Origin: Carex sylvatica
Lineage: Eukaryota > Streptophyta > Magnoliopsida > Poales > Cyperaceae
Assembly (NCBI GenBank): GCA_964058845.1
Contig: CAXKVR010000328.1
Location: 1 to 64,000, forward strand
Reading direction: 5' to 3'
DNA: 64,000 bases
Under the pieces are notes generated by a model. It did no database searches, was not told the DNA's origin, and was given only the letters and a program-made list of their open reading frames with translations. Shown piece after piece: positions 48,854 to 59,115 of the stretch. The translations under genes and the position numbers were made by a program. How positions within the stretch are numbered: the stretch's first letter is position 1; every line of letters starts with the position of its first letter.

Positions 48854-50457
48854 GAGAGAGTTCTTCCCCATTCAAGGACATCAACCAACACACGATCATT
48901 CTCTCTCTTTACACATACACTTAGCGATAAATTCTAGAGGAAAGAAAGCTTTCAAGCAAGGAGAAGAAGGATTTCCTGAGCAAGATTCGGCAAGATAGAG
49001 GTCTTTGATTTGTTAAAGGGTGTAATCATTTCTTTTATTTCATTTCTTCTTATTTTTCCAATTTTTGTAATGGATCTCTCCATGAGGGAGTAGTTCTCTC
49101 TCTAGGGGGTTAGGTCAATATTTATGAACTTGTTTAATTCTATTTTATTCGGTTATTTATTTTTATTATGATTGTTTTATGGGATTTGATTGTTAATTTC
49201 TGTGATTTATCATTTGTGTTAATTATATAGTTAGTACTTGAATTGTAGTATCCCGTTTTGGTTTCGAAAGAACCAAAATTGATCGTGATCAATAGGATAG
49301 TACCAAATTATGAATGCAAATACCCTAGGTTTAGATTAAGATTGTAACCAATTTAATCTAAGTCGGAACTATAAAAATTAAGGTTAGGGACTTGGTGAAG
49401 AACCTAACCGTGAAGTCAAACCCTAATTAGGACATCTCAAATCAAATCGGATATTGGTGTCATGAACTTAATTGAGAAGTACCAATATTTGAGGAGAGGA
49501 GAGATTAACAAGAGCTTATGGTCTAGGTAGCTAGGGTGAGGAACCTAATCGAGAAGTCCGAATTACCTAGGCACGTTACTAATTTACGAAAGTGACCCTT
49601 AATAACATATTAGGTTAGAAACCTCGTCAAATCATACATGAATTTAAACAAATACCGAATGAATAGAGTTAGCAAGGGATTGTAGACCAAAGACCCCTAG
49701 ATCTTTAAATCTTGAAAGCAAACCGATTACTTTTATTTTACTTTTATTTACTTTAATTGTTTAAAATTCCTCTTTTAGGGTATTGAACCCAACTTTAGGA
49801 TTACTTAAACAAACCCCCCTTATTCTACTTTCTTGCACTTTACTTTATTATTATTTTCTGAAATTAATTATTTATAGTTTAAAACTAAGTATTTTTCATA
49901 CTCTCTGTGGATCGATGCCTAAAATACTACTTTGATAGAATTGTGCACTTGCAATTTGACTCAAAAGTGTTTAAGGTTTAAAAGGTACATCTTAATGTAC
50001 TGAAACTTTTTAGCGTACCCTTCACACGTATCAAAATTATTGCTAATTCGATTTATTAGAAATTCAGATTAAAAATTGTTAAACCTTGTTGCTAATTAGA
50101 AATTGTTGCTTATTAAAATTATTTATTAAAATTAGTACCAAGGCTTATTAGAAATTGTTAAACCTTGTTTGTTAATCCTAGTTACTCAAGTATACTTGAT
50201 ACCAAGGTATTGTGAAAATTTTATTTAGTATTGCTCAAGTATTGGTACCAAGGCATTGCAAATTATATTGCTAATTTTATTTGATATTGCTCAAGTATTG
50301 ATAATTTTATTTGGCATTGAGTTAACCCTAGTTGGTAATTCAAAATATTGTTAACCCTAGTTGCTTAATTGAGTTATTATCAAAATATTGTTAAACCTTT
50401 TTACTCAAATATGCCTATTTAATTGTTGCCTTCATATATACTATTCTTGCTTCAGAT

Positions 50458-53400
50458 ATGGAAGGTGATAGTGAGATAGCCTCGGCTAAGAAACGAGGAA
50501 GAGGGTCTAACAAAATTAAGGATAAGTTTAACGAGAAATGCAAAAAACTGTAACTTGACAAATTTCACAGGCCAGTTGTTACTCAAGATACAACGAGTTT
50601 TGCAACGAAATTTGGGATATTGGTAAGAAGGAATGTTCGTCTAAGGTTCCAACGATGGAAAAATATTCAAGATGAGAACAAGCAAAAAATATGAGAAATA
50701 CTTAAGGTAAACAAATTTGGTACTAATTTCACAAGCTTTCATTTGATATTAACTAACTCTAAATTTTGATTTCTATTTGTTTGTAAGGTGGACTGGGGTA
50801 TAATCAACAAAGAAGAAGTGGAGAAATATTATTATCAGAAAATGGCTACTTATCACCGGAAGTGACGAACCGAAATAACTAAAGTGTGGCGCGAGGGTGG
50901 GACGCCCGATTTTGGTAAGCTCCAGATTGAAGAAAAAGACTGGGAAGAATTTTGCAAGTACCGAGAGATTGAGGAATTTGATGTATGTTTATTTCTATGG
51001 ATCACCTACCTTATCTCTAAGTAATTAAGAATTCAAATTTTTTTATAATTGAGGCCAATTGTTTCTTTGTTTAAATTGTAGGCTGCCAGCCAGATTGGGA
51101 AGGCGAATCTGGCCCACAATGAGTATCCGTATTTCTTAGGATCCAGAAGTTATAATGGTGAGAGTTTCCAGAGTAGACTCAAAGATGCTATGCATGCGAT
51201 TGCAAACGAGAAAGCATCTAGTGATCCATCTTTTCAAGGGTCAACTGCTACTGCATTGACACCAGAGGAGTTTGTTGATTTGTCGGTTGAGTATAGGCAC
51301 GTTACATGGAAACTAGTAAGACAGAAGCTCTCAGACGAGACCAAGGAACGCTTTTATCCAGAAAAATACGTACCGATCATCAATAGAATTGTGAGGATTT
51401 AGATATTGTTATTCATTGAAACCTCAACTTTAATTTATTATGTTATAACATGCAAGTTGTCATTTCAGGAAAAATAAAAAGCGACTTTTAAACAAGGCCA
51501 GTTAGCCGTCGTACGATACGACGATGTTCTGGAAAAATCTCTGCCAAATCCGGAACATCCTGGGAGGGTGAGAGGAGTGGGAGATCTGGTTCCAATGAAA
51601 ACAATATTCTGTAAGAGCTCGATAAGGAGGAGACGCACTAGTACTTACTCGAGGTCTGAAGAAGAATTTGACGCCAGAGTGGATCAAAGAGTTGAGGAGA
51701 TAGTAAGAGTAATAGAGGAGAGATTGCGGCAAGAAATGAAATATGAGATTGCAATGTTGCTTCAGCAGACAATGGGCCAACAAGAAAAGACGTATAGCCC
51801 AACAGTCGTTCAGAGCAGCTGCCAGTTAGTCAAACTATATGCAAATCTTTCTGGGTTTACTGAGGTAATGCAAATTCAGATTCTGCTCAGTAGGCCTATG
51901 CCTTAATTTCATATATATTCATATTTTATTCGAGTAAATACATATATTTGTACATGAGACAGAACTAACCTGCAAACTCCAGGTGAATATAGGTGGGAAT
52001 ACTCTTGTAGTGGCCGTAGGGACAATTCATGTTCCAGTTGTACAAGGTGGAACAATTCACAGTAGCTTATGCCACCCGACCATGCAAGAGTAACGGTGGA
52101 TGCTATTCAGGATATAGACTTCTTACCTCCCCTTACATGTACCAAATGGCGAGCAGTTAACCCTTGCATCGGTCCTCGGCAGTTTCACTGCATGGCCGAT
52201 GTCCATGATATTGACAGGTTCATATGAGGTATATTATTATTAAGTTCTTATACTTCTTAATTTGTATCTATATGATAGAGTTATAGTTGATTCTGGATTT
52301 TATTTCAATTTATTACAAAATTTTGCAGGAACAACGCAAAGTGGTACAAGTTCCTGGAGATCGAAATGCAACGAGTCACATCAAGGCGTTTGATCATATC
52401 AATTTTGACAAGCTGGAACGAACATTCAAGCAGCTGCATGATCGGTTTTCAGAGCTAGATGGCAGTCCATTCAAAATTGATCTGCCACTTGATCTTTTCT
52501 ATTTAGCAGACTCCATATTCGTTTATGCAGATGATTATGCTGCCTTGCTTACACCACGGGAGTGGCTCACTATACCAGTCATTCAGATCTGGATGTTGTG
52601 AGTTAATATTCATAATAATTGTATAATTTAATACTTTTAATTCAAATTTCACAAAATTGAGAACACCTGTATGCTAATTTTTTTTTAGGTATTGGCACAA
52701 ATTAATCAAGGAAGTATTTTCCAATGAGCAGATTGGTTTCATGGACCCCCGGCGAACGAATGTCACCATGCTGCATAATGACTGAGGAGGTACACTTCAA
52801 TACATAGGGAAAACACTCAAAGCAAATCGAGACAAGAGATTGATCTTCATACCTTACCATCAGATTTTAGTGTTATATATATATTCTAATATTATTATAT
52901 TTTTTTCAATTCATATAAATTATAGAATATTACATGCTACAAATCTAACATGCAGAAATCATTAGATATTGACTGTGCTTATGCCAAGAGAAAGTGCATT
53001 GTACGTGTATGATTCTGATAAGAAGAGTAAAAAAATGTTAATGATCTCTGCTGCGGTCGAGGAGTAAGTGCCATCCTAAATTTTACATTTATTTAGAATG
53101 CTAATGATTTTTTTATTATTTTATCATTTTAAATATCTCTCGTAAGTACTTATTGTTCAATGTGTTCATATTTCAACAGTGTCTTCGTCAGGGTAATGGG
53201 TACTTCTTTAACGATTCATAACGATTGCAAGGTAATAGCTTCTATTGAGATATGATTATAAGGACCTAGATGCAAAAAATTATGAATATCTAGACATATA
53301 GGCCATTTGTATGCTCATTAACATACATTTTAATTTTTTCAAACTTGTTATATAGTGCCCACAACAATCAGTTGGCTGAAAATGTGCATATTATGTCATG

Positions 53401-53720
53401 TTGCTCATGCAAGACATAATAAACGAACACATCGATGCTTTTCTGAACTTAAGGGTATATATGCATTTATATTTTTTTCAAAAGTAATGATGCATTGTTG
53501 CTTCAAATATAATAAAATACAAAATTAATTGTGCATGCTATTCTATCTTTTTAAAAATGCAGGATATTCCCGCTAAACATACTGTACAACGCTTGGGCGA
53601 CTTTCAAAAAATGTGGGTTCAAGTTTTCCTAAATGAGGTAAAGCCGAGAAGAAGTACAACAATTTGGGATGTAATGTGTAATCTTAATTTGCATGAACAT
53701 GAATTTTTTGTAATAATTTA
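50458..53720 (+). pseudogene. CACTA-1 second gene (transposase_24/Ulp1-like), broken
   Basis: Exon by exon this aligns with the intact gene of CACTA-2 (59116-62350). The ATG is at 50458-50460. Disabling changes include a GAA-to-TAA stop at 50551 and Trp-to-stop at 50692 and 50863. A Gln-to-stop lies at 51475, a one-base deletion near 52075 and a further two-base loss near 52115. The exon 8 donor is lost (GATTTT against GATGTT) near 52865. Trp-to-stop changes at 52963 and 53377 fall right beside the protease His and Cys. It cannot make the protein. Confidence 0.9.
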
Positions 53721-53884
53721 GAATGTGTATGTGATATTTAATTTAGGATGTGTGTGTACGATGCATAATTTAGGATGTGTGATATTTAATTTAGGATTTG
53801 TGATATTTTAGCATTCATTTTGGCCAGCAAAATATGAAAGTTGGTCATTTAATAAAAATATTTTTTTTAGATTCAATAAAACAA

Positions 53885-54360
53885 CAGGATCGGTTCTTAG
53901 CTAAGAACCGATCCAGATAGTCAATAATCTGGATCGGTTCTATTTAAAACCGATCATAATAGTTATTTTTAAAATTTTAAAAATTAAAAATTAATTAAAA
54001 ATAACTATTAGGATCAGTTTTAAATAGAACTGATTCATATTATTGACTATCTAGATCGGTTCTTAGCTAAAAAACGATCAAGATAGTCAGTAATCTGGAT
54101 CGTTCTATTTAAAACTGATCATAATAGTTGTTTTCTGAATTTAAAAAATTAAAAACTAATTAAAAGTAATATGAATCGGTTCTTTAATAGTGAACCGATC
54201 CACATAGTTACTATCTGGATCAGTTGTTTAAACAGCCGATCTTGATAGTTTATATTTGAATCGGTTATTTAACCGATCCAGATTATTGTAGTATCTGTAT
54301 CACCTTCATCAGGATCGGTTGTATTCCGATACTAATATGCGTATGTAACCGATCCTGATT
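53885..54360. repeat. CACTA-1 3' subterminal repeats
   Basis: A dense array of GATCGGTTCT/AGAACCGATC-type motifs in both orientations directly inside the 3' terminus, the counterpart of 42212-42557. Confidence 0.85.
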
Positions 54361-54610
54361 CCATATTTTTCACTAGTGATAGCCCGCACATGTTCCATTG
54401 TATTGATATAGCTTGATAAAGTAAAAAAAAGCCAATATGGATATTAAGGCCCATTAAAATTGCAAAATCATGTTTTCAAAAAAAAAAATTACAAAATCAT
54501 AACCCCATGTAACATAGCGGCCGTAGCTTGATTAACGCAGTTTTACCCCGTAGCTTACCTTTCTAGGTCCAAAACCGCTATAACTAGCTATTTAGAAGCT
54601 TGATAACACT

Positions 54611-56060
54611 TGAAGAGGTGATTTTATATATGGTGACCACACAACATACAATCCTGGTTTTTTTTTCACACAATTGAGTAGAGATAAGAATTATATGTAG
54701 ATGATATTATTTTTGGTAGATATAGATAATATGTAGATGATATTATTTTTTCACACAACATATCATTCTATGTAGATAATATTATTTTTTGTTCAACTAA
54801 TGTGGTATTTACCGAGAAAATTTTATGTTTAATGCACGGTCAATTTGAGATGAGCATGATGGGCGAACTCAAGTTCTTAGATTGCAAATCAAGCAACTAA
54901 AGGATGGGATCTTCATTAGTTAAACAAAGTACGCCAATTAGAAGTTGATCAAGAAATTTGGCATGTCGGAAAGTACGACAAGTTCCACGCCCATGGCCAC
55001 ATCCGCAAATCTAGGTTTGGACCCAAGCGGAAAGTCTGTGGACATCACCCAATATCGAGATATGATTCGTAGCTTACTTTATTTGATGGCTAGTTGGTCC
55101 GATATTATGCATGAATAATAATATGAAAAAATAATATGAATAATAATAATATGAATAATAATTTGATGGCTAGTAACACTTAATACTTCAGAAATAATAA
55201 TATGAAAAATTTAAACAACCAATTAATGTCACATAATTTTTTGCAAAAATAATCAGCACACAAGTCACAGACTGTATTTACCCAGTAGTGAGAGGGAGCC
55301 TGTAATGGGGAATTGTCAGCCCTTGGGTTCTTCTGCTTATACGAAATAATGGGAAGATGGATATTGTAATGCAATGGAAGAGAACTAACGGGTATATATA
55401 TAAGGACATAAGTGTACGTATTGAATTTGGTCAAACTAGCTAGTGAACAATTCTCTTACAAAAGATACAGGTAGAAAATATAAAATAGTGCTGCAAATTA
55501 ATGTGTATATATATTTTTTCTTGTCATTATTTAGCATATATTTTCCATTGTCCTTAGCATATCTTTTCAATTGAATTAAGTTAGTATATATTTATAAAAA
55601 TTGAGAAGTTACTACTCAAGGACATTAAATGAGTGTATCTTTATAATAAAAAAAATCCAAATTTATTAACAGCTCAGCGAGAACCTTTATCAAAACTCAA
55701 GCAAAACCGGGCCCAACTAGGTTTAGGGTTTAAGGCAACTATGAACGGGCTTGAAACTGGGCCTAAAAATCTTACACTAGAGATCATGTTATATAATTCA
55801 TAACTTGATTCATAAAATGATTCCAATATATTTTTTTAGCAAGCGATGAATATAAAAGTTCATCTTATGTTCAATGTTAGTTCTGAATTTCGATCTGTGA
55901 TCTATGTCATAAATACAAAATTAATGAACCCGAAATTATTAGGTTTATACAGTGAGGAACCTCCAATAGTACCAGAATCCATATCCTCCCCATTAGCGCA
56001 CAGTTTGAGTTAATATTTTGGGCCATGTGATCAGATATTACTTCGGCCTAAAGGAAGAAG
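54611..56060. other. Gene-free stretch with a piece of the duplicated segment
   Basis: 55190-55260 resembles 9170-9250 and 24010-24090 (TTAATGTCACATAATTTTTT), a distant fifth copy. No gene is supported. Confidence 0.4.
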
Positions 56061-57035
56061 TACGGCTGCAAACGAATTGAACTTCAGTTTGAATTTAGTT
56101 TGAATTAATTTCAAATTAAGTTTAGTTTGAATTAATTTCAAATTAAGTTTAGTTTGAATTAATTTCAAATTAAGTTTAGTTTGAATTAATTTTGAATCAA
56201 TTTTTTTACGAATTCAATTTCGAATCTTTTAAGAATTTTTTTACGACAAGGAAGAGTGATCGTAATGGCCGAAAGCAAGAGGTGAAAGTCATCTAGGATT
56301 TTAGAACTGAGAGCGAGGGTTACGACTTATAAGTTATGACTTATGGTTGGGCGGCTTCAGTGTTTTAAAAATCAATTTATTCGGCCGAATATTCATATTC
56401 GGTTGGAATCCGAATAGAAAATGAGTATTCGGTCCAATATACAGTTTTGAATATTCGGTTGCATATTCGGCCGCATATTCGAATATTCGGTCACATATTC
56501 GGCCACTATTCGAATATTCGGTCGCATATTCGGCTGAATTGAGATCAATATATAAATATTTCAGTATTTCATTTAGTATGAGATGAGGATCGATATTTTA
56601 ACATTTCATCTCATCACCAGTTTAACATGTACAGTCAATCATAAATACTTTTTTTGTATACAAATTAATATGAATTTTTATTTTAAAATCCGTATATATA
56701 AATTCGAATAAAAATCCGTATATGCAGCCGCATACCGTATATGCGGTATGCAGTGGCTTTTCGAATACCGCATAAGAACCGATTATTAAAACACTGGTCG
56801 GCTTTATGTTTTAACTTTCAAGTCATCAGCGAACATAAGTCATCAGCGAAAATCAACTGTTGACATTACTTTGAATTTTAAACTAGAATAGTTTGCGAAT
56901 CTATTTCGAACGAACCAGGTCCAGTTTGAATTTGGTTTGAATTAATTTCGAACTATTTCGAATTAAATTTTTTACGAACTTTTTCAAATCAAATTCGAAT
57001 TGAATCACGAACCCCGAATTTTTTGTGCAGCCCTA
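56061..57035. mobile_element. Outer hAT-like element
   Basis: Ends TACGGCTGCAAACGAA and, inverted, TAGGGCTGCACAAAAAA share their first bases. Flanks GGAAGAAG (56053-56060) and GAAAGAAG (57036-57043) form an 8-bp duplication with one mismatch. The left arm has a 27-bp tandem repeat (AATTAATTTCAAATTAAG units, about 56096-56190). No transposase. A second hAT element is nested inside. Confidence 0.75.
56358..56796. mobile_element. Inner hAT-like element
   Basis: Inverted ends CAGTGTTTTAA and flanks GGCGGCTT (56350-56357) and GTCGGCTT (56797-56804), an 8-bp duplication with one mismatch. The interior is a run of GAATATTCGG/CATATTCGG units. It is non-autonomous at 439 bp. Confidence 0.75.
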
Positions 57036-57164
57036 GAAAGAAGTTTTGATTTACTATATACTTGAGGACTCGTTGATTTAATATTTATGCTATTGTTTGC
57101 AAGAAACCTTTGTGACATTTACTAAAGGAGCCTCATAATTGTACCTCAAATAAAATCTCTGAAT

Positions 57165-58118
57165 AGCGCTAATATTCAAACATTTAAAGTTTTGTTTATA
57201 ATATTTTACAATGCTACTTACAAGCATTTAAATCTCTATCTGCAAGCATTAAAATTCTAAATATGTATAGTTTTAACTCCAAACTATTTTTGTTTTCAAA
57301 CTAAAAACGAAAAGATTTATTTCTCCCACTTTTTTTTAAATTTTTCTATGATCATTCTCATCCATTTTCTCAACGATCCGTGATGAAATTTGCGAATCTA
57401 AAAATATGAACATTTTTATCCGATTTTTCTCTTTCAAATAAGATCCATGAAGAATAACTTTCGAGTTATATTTGTGTCGTAATTTTTTTTACCACTTTAA
57501 ATCTTTGTAACTTTCAATTATTTTATTAATTTTGCTTCAAAATAATTTAAACCTCTATTTACAAGTATATAAACCTCATTAATAACACTTTAAATCTCTA
57601 GAATAAAATATATAAACTTTATGTACAAAAAATTTAAACCTCAACAATAACACTTCAAAGTATATAAACCTCAATAATAAAACTGCATTTACAAAGCTCA
57701 TGTACAAAACATATAAACCTCATGTACAAAGTCTTGAAAATTTTAATGGTTGTAGACTGAGATTTAAAAACTTGAAAATTTAAAGTGCTCATGAGTTTTA
57801 CTTAAAAAAAAACAAATGACTTTAAAATTACTCAAAAGTATTTATTCATGGATCTTATTTAAAAGATAAAATCGAATAAAAAACGTTCGTATTTTTAGAT
57901 TTGTAAAATTCATCACGAATCGTCAAAACATAAATTATAATGATCAGAGAAAAAATAAAAAAGAGTGGTTGAAAAAAATCTTTCATTTTTTGGCTTGCAG
58001 ACAAAGGTAGTTGAGAGTTAAAATTATCTAGAAATGATTTCAGACAGAAATTTATATGCTTGCAAGTAATATTTTAAAATGTTATAAACATAGCTTTAAA
58101 TATTTGGATATTAGCGCT
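57165..58118. mobile_element. Long foldback element, unassigned
   Basis: Left arm AGCGCTAATATTCAAACATT and its inverted partner at the right end start arms of several hundred bases. Matching inner blocks lie at 57310-57455 and 57835-57985. I found no flanking duplication. It is non-coding. A Mutator-like or foldback origin is possible. Confidence 0.6.
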
Positions 58119-58204
58119 GGAAATGGAAGTTAGACAATATTAATATATTTTTCTATTAAATTATTGAAAGACGCGCTCGGATATGATAGCAGATACCATA
58201 ACAT

Positions 58205-58549
58205 TTCTTTCTTTTTTTGTCATTCAAAGCCCGTAGGCACCTTGCATTACAACAGATATCACCCATAACTACCTAGAAAACATATTAGAACTGAACAAGG
58301 TAGTGATTAAATCTAGAAATTAAAACTGGGAAACGTATGACCGACATAATCCCCTTCATTTACCCTTCCTTCTTTTACCAAATTGTCAGCCAAATCATTA
58401 TGGCTTCTCTGAATATGGACACACGAGAAAGATTTATATTCCTGTAACAAATACCAGACTTCAAGGATCTCTTCAAAAGCATTACATTCTGCATTAATCG
58501 GTGGTTGAGAGCTTGAGTAGATGTTAACCAATTCCAAATAGTCAGAATC
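58205..58549 (-). pseudogene. LINE RNase H-like tail, cut by CACTA-2
   Basis: Minus strand from 58549: DYLELVNIYSSSQPPINAEC, then LQEYKSFSCVHIQRSHNDLA and DNLVKEGR. This fits the RVT_3 RNase H-like domain at the end of many plant LINEs (an Asp, then an ECNA-like motif, then RSHNDLAD). An A-rich tail follows (58219 down to 58205 on the minus strand). Its upstream part is severed exactly where CACTA-2 begins. Confidence 0.75.
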
Positions 58550-58572
58550 ACTAGTGGAAAATAATGAATCAT

Positions 58573-58920
58573 GATCGGTTATAAACGCATATTAGTATCG
58601 AAATACACTCGATCCTGATGAAGGCGATACAGATACTACAATAATCTGGATCGGACTATCTGGATCGGTTCCATAATAGTGAACCGATCCAGATAGTTAT
58701 TTTCTGAATTTAAAAATTAAAAAAAATTCAGAAAATACTATCTGGATCGGTTCACTATTATAGAACCGATCCAGATAGTCTGTTATCTGGATCGGTTTCT
58801 ATAGGAACCGATCCTAATAGGGTTTAGGGTTTATTTTTAATTATATTTTAATTTTTTAAATTTAGATTATTTACTATCTGGATCGGTTCTTAGCTTAGGA
58901 ACCGATCCAGATAGTTAAAT
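58573..58920. repeat. CACTA-2 3' subterminal repeats
   Basis: GGATCGGTT/AACCGATCC motifs are arranged as nested inverted pairs, for example around 58670-58790, where a longer hairpin encloses AATTTTTT-rich sequence. Presumed transposase-binding zone. Confidence 0.85.
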
Positions 58921-59115
58921 TGAATAAAAAAAAATGGTTTTATTAAATGACCAGCGTCCATATTTTGCTGGCAAAAATTCTTGCTAAATTATCACAAATC
59001 CGAAATGTCACACATCCTAAATTAACTATCACATACACATCCTAAATTAAATATCATACACATCCTAAGTTATTACAAAAAATTCATGTTAATGCAAATT
59101 AAAATTACACACATC

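Larger units (their letters stand above)
48238..50033. mobile_element. 1.8-kb solo LTR nested in CACTA-1
   Basis: The unit starts TGATAAGC and ends ACGTATCA, and is flanked by the exact 5-bp duplication AAATT (48233-48237 and 50034-50038). It has LTR traits: a TATA box at 48847, no coding capacity, and a distal CTGTGGATCGA...TTGCACTTGCA-like segment of the sort common near the 3' end of Athila/Tat gypsy LTRs. CACTA-2 lacks it in the same intron. No second LTR or internal domains exist, so it is a solo LTR left by recombination. Confidence 0.85.
42194..54378 (+). mobile_element. CACTA-1, 12.2-kb CACTA (En/Spm-type) element
   Basis: Ends are CACTAGTGGAAAAAC and, inverted, CACTAGTGAAAAA, both leading into GGAATCAGGATCGG. 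The exact 3-bp duplication ATA flanks it (42191-42193 and 54379-54381). Order inside: a subterminal zone, a TNP2-type gene, a middle zone with sparser motifs (47040-47880), the second gene, and the 3' subterminal zone. Both genes read on the plus strand. Without the nested solo LTR it would be about 10.4 kb, and both genes are broken. Complete ends mean it could still be moved in trans. Confidence 0.95.
40568..54602. mobile_element. hAT-like MITE split by two later insertions
   Basis: The left end CAAGGTTCTAAATAGCG and the inverted right end CAAGCTTCTAAATAGC match. Flanks GTAACACT (40560-40567) and ATAACACT (54603-54610) form an 8-bp duplication with one mismatch. Internal arms share TAGCGG/CCGCTA-rich sequence. 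Removing the Mutator-like element and CACTA-1 leaves about 550 bp, a plausible MITE size. Confidence 0.7.
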
